NCBI GenBank assembly: GCA_026545225.1
Contig: CM048845.1
Coordinates: forward strand, 101,862,033 to 101,926,032
From: Cornus controversa
Taxonomy: Eukaryota; Streptophyta; Magnoliopsida; Cornales; Cornaceae
Length of the DNA stretch: 64,000 nucleotides
Direction of reading: 5' to 3'
Of the stretch, positions 1 through 11,696 are shown piece by piece. The stretch's first letter is position 1. Each line of letters starts with the position of its first letter. The translations under genes were made by a program, and so were the position numbers. The notes under the pieces were generated by a model. That model did no database searches and was not told the origin of the DNA. It saw only the letters and a list, made by a program, of their open reading frames with translations.

Positions 1-2756
1 TGAAAAAACATTTTTAACCTTACTTTTCACGTTAAAATACCATATTGCTCCCAACTTTTATTTTTTACTTGACAAAACTACCATTATTACCTTATTGCTT
101 TTCTCCCTCCTCTCTCACCCTCAAAGCTCACTTTCTCTAATTCTTCTCCTCTCTCTTCCTTTTTTTTTTCTCTCTCTCTCCTTTGTCTCTTTTTTTCTCT
201 CTCGTTCCCGAATCTGTCTCTCTATATCTAACCCCCTCTTTTTATTTTATTTTATCTACTTCTCTCTCTTAATTCTTTACCATTTTCTCTTTTTTCTTCT
301 ATTTTTTCTCTTTCACCGTTTGTTATGGCAGTGCACATGAAAATTGGCAATGATAGCATGGCTTTGGTGGTGGCAGTGGTGTCTCGGCAATAGTAGAGAT
401 ATGACAACAGAGGAGACCTATATGAAAAGTGTTACAAGAGTACAGGAGTTTATTTCCAAATATGAGAAAGTTAAAAGAGGATATTTTGCATTTTGCCTTT
501 TATTACAAAGTATGCATATATTTATTTCAAAAAGAAAAAAAAAATGTAATGATGACATTGATAAAATTGAAAAGTAAGTACTGGAAAAAAGAAAAAAAAA
601 ACATCATCCAAGATTAATAATAAAGTAAATTTTAGCCTCAAAGTTTGAATTTCTTCAAATTGAATTTTATTTTCAGTGATAACTAATATTGGGTCATACA
701 CATAATAAAGAAAAAATATAAATTATTTGCTAAATTGAATCACCAAAACACATTAGACTCATTTCTTTATTTCACAATTCTTTTTTATAACTAAAAAATA
801 AAACAAAATAATTCAAAGAATTTTGTTGCCCCTTCACTGAATTCAGGGGACACTAATATAGTAATATATCGGTTGAAGGGTTAATTTAGTCATTTCATTT
901 TAATAGATTTTTTAAATATAATATAGTTATTATATTGATGGGTAAAATTGTAATTTTTCATTCAAATTACTGATGCAATTTTGTTTAGGGGTGTGAGTGT
1001 AAATTTAAGCAAACTTTGTACATGAGTGTGTTTGAGGTAAACCTCAAGGGGTGTAAGTGCACTTTGCCCAAAATAAAAATAAAAACCTTGATTAATTATC
1101 TATTTGCTAGAGAAAGCTCTCTTGATCAATTTTTTTTTTTTTTTGACAATTAGTAAAATACCTCCCAAGTCAAGATGGTTTATGCAATTCGTCTTTCTTT
1201 TTTTCTTTATTTGAATTGAATTCTCTGTTACAAGCATCACTATACTTTTAATTAAAAAAAAATTCAATAAATTCATAATTATAGGTGCAACTACATTAAT
1301 GTTATAAAAGATCTCGTGTAGTCTGTGTTGTCGAATCAAGTTAATACTTTACATCACTAATCTATTATAAAGCTTACATTATTCTTTTTTCAATCATAAG
1401 AACAAATGCAAACATATATATATATATATATGTATATATGTATATACATATGATACAATAAAGTTAGACTAGTGTAAGATTCATAGTTATTTTATGTCAT
1501 TCAATTAATTTTTTATAATTACGATTCATTTTTGTCGATCTAATTGTTTGATAAAATGTTCATCTCATATACTTATATATATACACTTGTATAAACTCAA
1601 AAATAAAATATAAATATTATAATAATGGCATATAATATACTTATTTTTATGATTTTCTTTAATTAAAAGTTGGTGATTCATGTAATAAAAAATATAAGTT
1701 CAAATCTTATTATTCAAGAAAGATAAAAATTTAAAAAACAAAATTTTTAGTTAAACTCACACAATTGTGCAAATTGCATAAAACCTTTTGACTTGGCGGA
1801 TATTTTAGTAATTGTCCCTTTAAAATAACCCCCTTGATTAGTTTTTTTTTATCATTGCAAAAGCACTACATATATGCCGAGATGAGAGCCAAAAAGGCTC
1901 CATGATGGAAACCACCGAAAAAATAAGCAACAGCAGAAGTGACCCAAAGGTTAGGCTAGATCTATGACAGTAACTCCAAAATTACATCCACAAGGCAACC
2001 GTCGATAACAAAATCCAAAACAAAATCAGATCAAGCCTATACCAGATCTGAGCAAGACAGGACCAAAACCCGAAACAAGATATGATCCGATTTAGGTGAG
2101 GACAATACCAAACATAAATACAGAAATAAAGTCAAATTCACCCATGTCAGTCTGAAACAAGCAAAACACAAGGAGATCAAGCCAAATGAAAAGAAAAACG
2201 ACATGAAAAACACCAACGGGACAAATTTATTGAGGCATGCTGAGTTTATGGAGCCCGTTGGAAAAGAGAAGCTTTACCTTCCTGATCTCATGGAGGGAAG
2301 CAGAGAGAACTGCGAAGAGAGGGGCAATAGGTTTTTAGTTGTGGAGAGAGGGGCGCTTCTACATTTGATTAGAGAGAATGCACTAAGTCTAAACTCCCCC
2401 GGAGTTAGTTTGGGTGCCAAAACAATTCATAAGAGGATTTTCTGCAAATAAAGTTTTATGCAATTCATTCAAATCAATATATAGACTAACTTTTAGTAAC
2501 CGTAGAAATAAAAATAGATATTTTTAGAAGATGGAAGATCAAGAGATACCAAGAAATGAATTTTATTTTTTATTTTTTATTTTTAGACTCAATTAATATT
2601 CATGGTAAAAGAGAAATTGAAAATGATGCTAATAATATAATCAAAATATGATAGGTTAAATAGAGGAATGCATTTGGAATATTTTGTGATTGACATATCC
2701 TCTTAAGAAATTGAAAGAAATTTTTTAATTTAATTTTTTTTATAAACTATTAGATT
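1..2756. other. AT-rich intergenic sequence
   Basis: No gene is supported here. A strongly pyrimidine-rich tract lies at about 90-330, and the frames open across it are low-complexity Leu/Ser/Phe strings. Position 1415-1450 is a short TA/TG microsatellite. The stretch at 980-1072, ending in GTAAGTGCACTTTGCCC, resembles the terminal arm of a long-inverted-repeat transposon; its partner arm is not visible and may lie left of the window. Positions 1860-2450 are less AT-rich than their surroundings. Read on the - strand they look like a transcript tail ending in an A-run, possibly a LINE or retrocopy 3' end, but I recognise no protein. Confidence 0.5.
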
Positions 2757-3063
2757 AGATGGGATAGTATAATGGCAAGGTTTTCATCTCAAATCCCGGA
2801 GATCAAGAGCCCAAATCTCCTCAAGGTCATCCTAGGAGTTTTTCTTGTAATTCTCCCGTGCATGTGGCAAGGGTACATGTGGTGGATTATGGAGGTTGAA
2901 TTATGGAGGTTCTCTAATAAGCGGGACACCACCATTGTGGACAATAAATAAATAAATAAAAATGTAATAGAACATGATGTTGGATAGCCTAGGTGGTGGA
3001 TTATGGAGGTGCTCTAATAAGCTCGACACCACCATCGTGCACAAATAAATAAATTAATAAATA
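2757..3063 (+). repeat. tRNA-derived SINE-like repeat with duplicated tail
   Basis: A box-A-like stretch at about 2762-2780 (GGGATAGTATAATGGCAAGG) is followed about 30 bases later by a degenerate box-B-like stretch (GATCAAGAGCCCAAATCTCC). This is the usual head of a plant tRNA-derived SINE. The 3' module (GGTGGATTATGGAGG, then CTCTAATAAGC, GACACCACCAT and an AAAT-repeat tail) occurs twice, at about 2880-2960 and 2993-3063. This suggests tandem duplication of the tail or a second insertion. Assignment rests on motif layout only; no named family is claimed. Confidence 0.5.
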
Positions 3064-3660
3064 AAATTTTAATAGGACAGAATCTTGGTTAGTTAAGGAA
3101 AAATATATGCAAGGGAACTTGAATATGTACAAGAAAATCAATTAATTCAGCGAAAAAGTGACATAATCTACAACGAGGATGATGCTACAAGGGGGAGAAG
3201 ATTAAAATTAACATGAATAAAGTTGGTAAGAAAATATCTAATAACATGTGGTTTAGCTTGAGACTGATAAATTGAGAGGAATGCAAAATAGGATTTATAT
3301 AGTTGACCTCAAGGAATTGGTAATTTATTTAGTTTTTGCTATTTAAATATGGAATACAATGGGAAGTAATTTAAATTTATTTGGTTTTTCAAAGAAAAAA
3401 AAAAAACTCTGATTCCGAAAACAAATAACTATGAATTATAACATCTTTACTTCTCGGCAAATCATAAGCAACGAGATACGTATTGCAGCATAATAATGAC
3501 TCATGAAGAACAATAAATAAATAAATAAACAGACATCATCTTTTTAGTTTATAATGAAAAGGTTAAAACATCTAAATATATATATATATATATTTTTTAA
3601 AAACAATTAGCAACTAAATGTGTTTGATGCCCAATACCAACCTTTAAAAAATAATAATAA
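3064..3660. other. AT-rich spacer
   Basis: No gene seen. It contains AATA tetranucleotide runs, a short (TA)n at about 3577-3593 and an (ATA)n run at 3649-3662 that abuts the next element. Confidence 0.5.
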
Positions 3661-3669
3661 TAAATATTA

Positions 3670-4748
3670 GGAAGGAGATATTCATACTCCCCTTTTGTAC
3701 AATTGCACTTCAATCTTAAAGAAAATGACACTTCTAACCAAACTTTATAAATACATAATTATTTCTTCTCAAATACCACAATTACCTTTCAATTATGGAA
3801 TAATTTTTTGTCTCCCCCTCTCCAATTAACGTTTTGAGTCTCCCACGCTCTTTCTCAACCCTCTACCTTTCACTTACGCTTCTAGCCTCTCAAAACACTC
3901 TCACTCTCTGCTTTGCATCAACTATCTCTTCTCTCTCTCATTGATCTTTGTAAATTACTCTCCAAATAATTTTCATTTTTCTTGAAATATTAGAGATTAT
4001 TTATATCTCATGTTCCATTTTCTCTGACAGAAATAGTTTAGTTTATAGAGAGACATTACTTTTTATATTTATAGACACTATAGATTTTGCTGATTCATAA
4101 GCAAATGTTTTGCCAAAACAAATCAGCATATGCAAGAGGCAACTCCCTAATGTCCATAATTTTTTTCTTTATATATACATCATTTTAGCACTTCAAAAAT
4201 TTCTAATAGCTAGTGTTTGGTCAAATGGTTGGCATAATCGAAGATAGAACACAAAATGACACATCTAAGAGTTCCATGAAAATAAATTATTAACAGAATG
4301 GTAAATATTAGGACATCACAAATGGTAGCATACTGTCATAAGATTAATTGTTGGATTAACAAAATGCCATTATTTCCCACAACAATAACAAAATTGAAAG
4401 AAAAATAAAGAGAGAGAATTTCAGTTTCTTACCATCATGGGTGGTGATTACTAGATTTTTTATTCTTGTGGATTTATTGTACCAACAAAAAGAAATTTAG
4501 TGTTACTTTCCACTTTCCTGATTATGAAAAAGTCATGGAGAATTCATATTATTCATATATGTCATCAGCTAGAAGAAGACCTCACAGGAAGTGAAGAAGG
4601 TAAAAAAATTAGTGAAAATGGTAGTTATGGTATTATAAAATGAGAGATGATAAATTAATGAGTTAAGGGATATTTTTGTCATTTTAATTAAAAGAAAAAA
4701 TAAAATAGAGTGCAATCGTAGAAAAGAGGAGTGCGGATATCGCCTCCC
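3670..4748. mobile_element. Non-autonomous Mutator-like element
   Basis: The left end GGAAGGAGATATTCATACTC and the reverse complement of the right end (GGGAGGCGATATCCGCACTC) are imperfect inverted repeats that continue inward through a shared TTGCAC. The element is flanked by the perfect 9-bp direct repeat TAAATATTA at 3661-3669 and 4749-4757. A 9-bp target duplication with long, variable terminal repeats is the Mutator-superfamily signature. The 1.08 kb interior has no transposase frame, so it would depend on an enzyme supplied elsewhere. Confidence 0.85.
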
Positions 4749-4757
4749 TAAATATTA

Positions 4758-5135
4758 TTTTAACTTTTTCAATGATATAATCATTGTCATTAAATTGTAT
4801 GCTATTTGTTTGACACTTTTACCTGCACTACCTAGCTTGTAATTTCACCACATTTATTTTGAAATAGCAATATAAGGTACTGCAAAAAAAAAAAAAATTT
4901 ACTGTAGAGGATTCAGGTTCGTAATAATAATAATAAAAAAAAGTAATCATTTAGGAGTCCTAAATGACGTAGTTTTGATATTTAAGGAGAGATCTGGATA
5001 TTTTGTTATACATTTTCTAGTGTTAGTGTTATGTACATACTTAGGAAAACATTAATGCTTCTTTTGGTAGAAAAGAAGGAAGAATGATGGAGGAAAAATA
5101 GGAGGGAATGAAGAAATTTTTTTTCGTTTAGTAGA
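4758..5135. other. AT-rich spacer
   Basis: No gene seen. It contains an A-run at about 4884-4897 and an (ATA)n run near 4922. Confidence 0.5.
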
Positions 5136-5144
5136 GAGGATGCA

Positions 5145-5325
5145 GGGAAATGCTAAACGTCATGAAATTTTATCATGAATTGCCTTCATGAATGATGTGG
5201 CAAGTGATAATACCATTGACATTCCGTGTATGGGGGGAATCCCACTAATACTAACTCACCATTTAATTGCCACATCATTCAAGATAAAAATTCATGAAAT
5301 ATTTTTATGACGTGTAGCATTGCTC
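5145..5325. mobile_element. Mutator-type palindromic MITE, copy 1
   Basis: This 181-bp element is an almost complete hairpin. The left arm starts GGGAAATGCTAAACGTCAT and the right arm, reversed and complemented, starts GAGCAATGCTACACGTCAT. Both arms carry TTCATGAA and a TGAATGATGTGGCAA block. A perfect 9-bp target duplication, GAGGATGCA, sits at 5136-5144 and 5326-5334. It has no coding capacity. Related copies lie at 6427 and 11147. Confidence 0.88.
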
Positions 5326-5334
5326 GAGGATGCA

Positions 5335-6420
5335 AGGAGGGAAGAGAAATGTGGATGGGTGAGTCATCTTTCTTCTTTCACAAATTTTCATCCTTCCAAA
5401 TTTGAATGGAAGATAAGAAAGAAGAAGGACAAATTTGTTTTATATAAATGTTTTAAATTACAAAATTTTTCTTATTTCTCTTCTCTTTCAACCATACGAA
5501 AAGAGAAATGAACACAATCTCTTCTCTAGGAATGTCTCATCCATCCCTCATTCTCTTCCTTCCATCCAATTTCTTCATTCCTACCAAACGAATCATAAAT
5601 AAAAGTGTTACACCACTATTTTGAGGCTCGAAATAACGGTATTATAATTTGCATTTCCATTTAATGTGTTTCAATAGATACTCAATACCACTAAATCAAG
5701 ATTATTTTGAACCTCAAAATAATAGTGTCACCCCTCAATTTAATGTATTGCAATAAAAGTTACAACACGAATGTTTCAAAGATTCAACAACAGTATTTTG
5801 TATTGTGGCCTCTATTGCAACACATTAAATGAGGTGCAAACTATTATTTAGAGCCTTAAAATAATAGTTAAAATAATAGTGTTGCACTTTAATTTAATGT
5901 GTTACGTACACTACAGTACCAAAAAACATCCAATAAAGAATCCGGTTCTTTTGTGGTTTTTTTGTGACAGTTTCGATCTATACATTTGTGATGACTAACG
6001 GTTTCTTGTTTGCTCAAGATTGCGACTCCAAAACTATTATAATAATAATAATTATTTTATTTTTAAATAACATAGGCTATATATATATATATATATATAT
6101 ATACAAAGTGGAACTGGAGATGTCTCTTGCTTACTTGAAAGATACTATTCTACTTTGCATGAATACTCTTACTAGGAGGGTAATCCCATCATAATATTGT
6201 ATGTTAAGCAAGGAAAATTCTTTTAAAAGTAAAATATATAAATGACTAAGCAATGCGAATTTAGAATAACTGACAGAGATATGTGAACGTACTACACATG
6301 AAAATACCTATTGAATAGTTCGAATTCGCATTGCTTAATTGTCTTAAACTTTCGATTTTGATAGCACTCCTCACAAAAAATATACTCCTATTATCGGATT
6401 TTAGACTATAGTCATTTTAC
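5335..6420. other. AT-rich spacer with internal repeats
   Basis: No gene supported. At about 5600-5920 a phrase containing CCTCAAAATAATAGTGT and AATTTAATGTGTT recurs in both orientations, so an old inverted-repeat element is likely. Positions 6078-6102 are a (TA)n microsatellite. GCGAATT-like phrases at 6256 and 6329 form a short inverted pair. Confidence 0.4.
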
Positions 6421-6426
6421 ATAAAG

Positions 6427-6520
6427 AGAAATGCTAAATGTCATAAAATTATCTCATGAATTTTTATCATGAATGATGTAGCAGGTAACGTAGAGAGTTA
6501 GTATTGGTGGGATTCAGTAA
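6427..6520. mobile_element. Single arm of the palindromic MITE family
   Basis: The stretch GAGAAATGCTAAATGTCATA, followed by TTTTTATCATGAATGATGTAG, matches the left arm of the 5145 element. I see no matching right arm, so this is a truncated or rearranged copy. Confidence 0.6.
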
Positions 6521-7590
6521 GAATATCATGTATGTGTGTGTGTTTGTTTCTTCTGACTACGTTACTTAATTAATATTAGAATAAATCCTCATAGTAGAAT
6601 GGAATTTCAATCCCAAAAAAAAAAAGAAATAATTAAAATGTAATTCTAAAGATGCCCAAATAAATTGACTTTAATTTCTAAGAAGTGACGAGTTGGCGTT
6701 AAGAAAAGTTTATTTACAAGCTAACTGAAACAATTAGTTGGGTCAATTGGCTCTCTCAACTAGCTAACTTTCTAAGCTTGGTCAGTGAAAGAATCAATGT
6801 CAAGCGAATAATGAAGTCAACTCAAACAGGTTCAAAAAATTGAGTGAAAGAATTGAGTTGTTACATTGATTAAAAAGTCAGAAAATTGAACATCTAAGGT
6901 ACACCCTCATGGATGAGGGTCCTACATAAATCAAGTGAAACTCCATGCGTCATAATCCCATGGTTCAAACCCCACGTTTAGGTTGTCATAATCTGCCCTT
7001 TAGATTAGGATATTTTGAGTATGAAAAATCTCTTATAAATTATATTTAAAATAAAATTATACGAAGTTGGTTGGATATAAAATTTTAGTAAGACAAATTA
7101 ATGTAAAGTTTGAGAAAAGGGTGTGGTCTACCATAAATAAACAATGCGGTAACGATGGAGGTAGTAATGATAGAAAGCGACAACGATGGTGGAAGCCAAG
7201 GCGACAATAGTGGTGGAAGGCAATGGAAGTAGAGATGGTGGAAGGCCGGTAGTGAAAAGCGACAACGTAGGTGGTGGCGATGATGGTGGTAGCCATGACA
7301 GTGATGAAACACAGTAAAAATGACAATGGTGAGATCAAGTGATGGTAGTGACAGCAATGGTGGTGGTTTACGCGTGTGAACCCATCGTGTGTAAGCCGTG
7401 AACCCCACACAAAAATGTATAATTCCGTGAATCGTCTTCACATTCCCTGTCATTACTACAACTAAATAAAACTAAATGTATATTGTTTTTGTATTAGCGG
7501 CTCACTTTTATGTACATGAGCAATGAGCATCTAATATATATGTACTTACTTTGTTACGGTAGTTGGATATCATAACACACTTACGTTGAT
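6521..7590. other. Spacer upstream of the first tetraspanin
   Basis: No gene supported. About 6900-7050 contains GGTTCAAACCCC, a box-B-like string, so a decayed SINE is possible. About 7140-7380 is a degenerate purine-rich repeat built on GATGGTGG/AGTGATG trinucleotides. The histidine-rich frames that stay open across it on the - strand are products of that composition. Confidence 0.45.
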
Positions 7591-7597
7591 TTAGGGC

Positions 7598-7627
7598 CTC
7601 CTTTTTCTGGCCATTCCGTTTCTCTCG
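7598..7627 (+). promoter_or_regulatory. Leader motif shared by both tetraspanin genes
   Basis: A block centred on TTTCTGGCCATTC, with a CTCTC-rich tail, lies about 145 bases before the start codon. It recurs almost unchanged at 11581-11611 before the second tetraspanin. It probably belongs to the transcribed leader or core promoter and was copied with the gene. Function is inferred only from conservation. Confidence 0.5.
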
Positions 7628-7765
7628 CCCTAAACCTCTCTCCTCTCTTTCTCTCTCTACCTCTATATTTCCATGCATGATATATCCCATCACCATAATC
7701 AGATCCTAGCTGGGGCTAGGGCTTGGACCTTCAATTCCCATAGCTCTAGAGATCTGACGTCAAAA

Positions 7766-9266
7766 ATGTGTCACGTAAGCAACACATTGATCTCAATCCT
7801 GAACCTGGGTACGCTAGGGATATCCATCATTCTCATCTTCGTCTCCGCCTCCGTCAACGGCCATGCCTCCTCCGTCTGCCAAGAGGTCCTCAAACAACCT
7901 CTTCTCATCATCGGTGTCTTCCTCTTCGTCATGTCATTGTTTGCATTGGTGGGTTCCTGTTGCAGAATCTCTAGCTTGCTATGGCTTTATCTCTTTGTGA
8001 TGCTATTAATGATCATTGGGTTGTTTTGCTTCACCGTGTTTTCATTCATAATCACGTACAAAGGTGCCGTGAAGGAGGTGCCTGATAGAGGGTACAAGGA
8101 GAACCAGCTCGACGAGTACTCGAGTTGGTTGAAGAAGAATGTGGTTAATGACAAGCACTGGGCCGAGATCAAAAGTTGTTTGAGTGATTCCCAGCTTTGC
8201 CCCAAACTCGCTGCAACCCATGCTGCGGGAGGTTATGGTGGCACTGCAGCCGTTAATGGCGGAGTCCCTAACGGTGGAGCCGCCAATGGCGGAGATTCTA
8301 AGGCTGCTGCTGATGAATTTTATAAGATTAAATTGACTTCGACGGAGGTATTTTGTGTTTTGACTCATTTTTCTTCATCATCTTGCATGCATTTTAGTTT
8401 GTTATGATTTGTTTCTTTTGTTAATTACAAAACTCTAAATTACATTGTGTTATGTTTTTAGTTAAGATTATATATTTCCTAAATTACATTGTGTTATGGT
8501 TAAGATTATATATTTCATTACATTATATATATTTTCTTAAATCACGTAAATTTCTTACTATCTCTCCTAAATCATGTAAGGTTAGGATTTTTTATCTCTT
8601 AAGTTTATTTAATTAGCTTTCAAAATTATATGTCTATAAATAAGCGTATGCTTCGTAATACAAGAAACAAATATCAATATAATCTATACAATCTTCTTAT
8701 ATTTTTTTAAGATAGTATCAGAGGTAGTAAACACGGATACTTTTATAATAGTAACGAACTCGTATCCGATATACATATTGAATACGAATTCTTCTTGGAT
8801 ATTCGCAGACATATGTCTGATACTTTCTAAATGTATCCATAATTTTAAAATATATTTTTTATTTCTAATTCGTATGCGATACTTCTAAGATATTTCGACC
8901 ATTTATCTAATACTTCTCAAATAATGTGATATTGGTTTTGGTATGTGTGGTTAGTCGGGTTGCTGCAAGCCACCAGCTTACTGTGGTTTCGAGTATCAGA
9001 ACGCCACAATCTGGACACCGCCAAAGATAGGGCAAATAACACAAGCGGACGATTGCAGGGCATGGAGCAACAACCAGACGCAGCTGTGCTTCAACTGCAA
9101 TTCGTGCAAGGCCGGAGTTCTTGACAACATTAAGAGAGAGTGGAAGCAACTGTCCATCATTTTAACTTGCGTCCTTGTTTTCTTGAACATTGTCTACGCT
9201 GTTGGTTGCTGTGCTCTTGACAACACCCGAGCATACAAATATTACAGATATAGAGGCTACCCTTGA
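7766..9266 (+). CDS. Tetraspanin, copy 1 (2 exons)
   Basis: Exons are 7766-8347 and 8955-9266 (GT/AG intron, phase 0), encoding 297 residues. Tetraspanins are four-pass plasma-membrane scaffolds that organise membrane microdomains and extracellular vesicles. Membrane segments lie at about 8-30, 44-66, 71-96 and near 260-284. The large extracellular loop holds the plant GCCKPP motif (196-201), a CGFEYQNAT block and further cysteines (LCFNCNSCKAG). The intron falls just before SGCCKPP, as in copy 2. I chose ATG 7766 because MCHVSN aligns with the family start; an in-frame ATG at 7673 would add 31 unrelated residues. Copy 1 is about 23 residues longer than copy 2 because of a Gly/Ala/Asn-rich insert at about 153-179. 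A possible polyadenylation signal AATAAA lies near 9449. It is TET7/8/9- or TET11/12-like; position favours TET12. Confidence 0.93.
8705..8940. mobile_element. GTATCC-type inverted-repeat element in the tetraspanin 1 intron
   Basis: The intron 8348-8954 contains repeated phrases such as AACACGGATAC, TCGTATCCGATA and TGCGATACTTC in both orientations. They resemble the better-preserved element at 31882-32329. The copy is decayed and its ends and target duplication are not resolvable by eye. Confidence 0.45.
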
Positions 9267-9565
9267 TCCATCATTGTTTCAATTCATTCATTATTCATTA
9301 ATATTTGTTCCTCAATTTAATTAATTACGTTTATGTATATGTAACTTAATTTACTTCAATCTGTAATATAGGTAGAGGCCATTGCTTAGTGTTCTAGCTC
9401 TTAATATATAGTTTGAGTTTAGTTCTGAGCAATCATTTATGCATGCAAAATAAATGTTGGGTCAATCTCTAGTTTGCTTCTGCGCTCCACCACCGCAAGT
9501 ATACCACCACTGCGTAATGCATGGCCTTTTACTTTAACGTGTAACCTCATGACCTAGTTCAATAT

Positions 9566-9603
<38 letters not shown>

Positions 9604-11146
9604 GTACTTGAATATATATATATAGACTTCGCTTCAGAGAAAACCAGATTCATTTTTTTCAAATGATATCATGAAAACACATCTCTTTTTAAATTTATTC
9701 AAGAAGCATTATTAATTAATTTTAAGAATGCACTCCATGTACTATGTGATTTTGGATTTTTTTCCCTTTTTTTTTTTTTTTTGTATTGGAAAAAATGAAA
9801 ACAGCATATGATACTTTCGTAGGGTTGTTGTGGAGGATAGTCTCTGACTACAATACGTTATCATATTTTTTATATACGGCAGGATATAGCAGGACACTTT
9901 TGGAATAATATGGCTGGATAAAATTATAAATATTTTTTTATAAGGAACGATGGTCTAATTGTAATAATAAAAAAATTTATTATTTAAAAGAAAATAAAAC
10001 AGAAAGGACTTATAATTCTAAATTGACAACAAAAGAGAAATAGGAGGAGAGGATGAAGAATCATTCATGAATTGCCTCTTTATTTACGAACACATTTGCG
10101 GTTACATTTACAAAATTGATCAAAAATTAAATTTTGTATATAAAAAATATAATATATTTATATTATTATTTTATTTACGTATCCTTGTATTTTTGAGATT
10201 TGTCTGGTGTCCTGTCCGTATCTGCGTTTCTTACGTATTGATGTATATAAATAATTACATGATTGAGCCCAAAATGAAAACATAGGCCCAAATGATCCAA
10301 TTGGAACACAGGTGAAGTAACTGAAATTCAAATAGAGTGACCGTTGCAATCGTCTCTGTGGAAGAGCTCTGCTGCAGTATTCCTTTACCACAAGCCATAA
10401 GAAATTGAGAGGCTTCTCTATCATGTATAATCAGGCAATCTCGGAGGGGATGACAAGGAATGGACAAAACCCATCCGTTGATGCATCTGTGGGCTTCGAA
10501 CTTCGATGTGATGACTAAATTTAGCCCTAATCAACCCAGAAATCATGGAGAGAATTGAGTTTTGAGATGAGAAGATGTTCCTAAACATTCTTGAATTGCT
10601 TTATTTTATTGTTAGACGACCATGCAATCAGGTCATTCTAATCCCATGTGCAAACATGGAATTAGCAATTTCTAGATTGGAGAGAAGAATTGGCAAGAGA
10701 AAAATAGCATTTTATAATTTGAATAGTATGAAACTTACATAAAAGAAAGGACATTATTGTAAATTTGATAAAAAATTTACAAACAAGAGATGAAAATTAT
10801 CAAAATTGTGCGACGGACACGCATGTAATAAAAGGTGAGTTTAAGTTAATTTATTGACAATTCAAGATAAAGAAGAGCGTGTGATTGTCCGATGACTAAT
10901 TCCTCTCCCTAATCCCATGATGGGATAGATATATACATAAACTCATAATATGTGTATTGGCTAAGAGTACGTTTCCATATAGATTTATCACACTGACACA
11001 ATTAATGGAAACCTCATCAACACGGCAAAATTACAAGTTTACTCCTACATGGATTTTGTCACCCTTACAATTACAAATTTGCAATACAATCCCTAGCGAG
11101 CGGGGATAGAGTTCAACTCAATAACTCTCGTGACTGCTAGAACAAT
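9267..11146. other. Intergenic region between the tetraspanins
   Basis: No gene supported. It includes the probable 3' UTR of tetraspanin 1, an (ATT)n microsatellite at about 9571-9601, a T-run at 9769-9782 and ordinary AT-rich sequence. Short frames at 10067-10467 on both strands show no recognisable domain. Confidence 0.5.
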
Positions 11147-11391
11147 GACCAATACTACACATTATAAAATTATTTTATAATTTTTTATCATGAATGATAT
11201 AGCAAGTAACAATTTTATATTTATAGAAATCTCATCAATTATAAATCTCTATTTTTTTATTATTTTAGAAAATAAAATTAAATGATAAGTTAATACTAGT
11301 TGAATTTTTTCATACACAGGAGTGTTAATGATATTATTTTTTCCCACGTCACTTAAAAAATAATCAAATAATTTAATGTTGAGCATTTCCT
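11147..11391. mobile_element. Mutator-type palindromic MITE, copy 2
   Basis: The left arm (CCAATACTACACATTATAAA, then TTTATCATGAATGATATAGC) and the right arm (ending GTTGAGCATTTCCT) match the 5145 family. Flanks are TAGAACAAT (11138-11146) and TATAACAAT (11392-11400), a 9-bp target duplication with one mismatch. It is 245 bp long with no coding capacity, and older than copy 1 judging by arm divergence. Confidence 0.75.
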
Positions 11392-11580
11392 TATAACAAT
11401 AGACCACAAATGGTATTACCGTAATTCCAATAAACATGAAGGGCAAGCCCACGGTTTCCGAGTCCATGTAAAACTGTAACACCATTTCGCTACGTACTTT
11501 GTATATATGTGTGTATATATATATATATAACACTAAATAAACAGTTACAACAATTCCACTACACAGACTTCCCTCCATCC

Positions 11581-11611
11581 CCTCCTCTTTTCTGGCCATT
11601 CAGTTCCTCTC
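11581..11611 (+). promoter_or_regulatory. Leader motif shared by both tetraspanin genes (second copy)
   Basis: CCTCCTCTTTTCTGGCCATT followed by CAGTTCCTCTC repeats the block at 7598. It lies about 90 bases before the second start codon. The shared block marks the duplicated segment as extending upstream of the coding region. Confidence 0.5.
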
Positions 11612-11696
11612 TCCAAATTTCTCTCTCTAGATTTGCACAGAATCAGACACCAAATCTTAGATTTTCTTCTCTCTTTGGAAGAGATCCATTGTCACA

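Noticed and set aside
95..340. Open frame of 81 codons rich in Leu, Ser and Phe
   Set aside because: It is a readthrough of a pyrimidine-rich tract with no domain or codon bias.
7057..7453. Two overlapping - strand frames rich in His and aromatic residues
   Set aside because: They arise from a degenerate GATGGTGG-type repeat; two frames open at once indicate composition, not coding.
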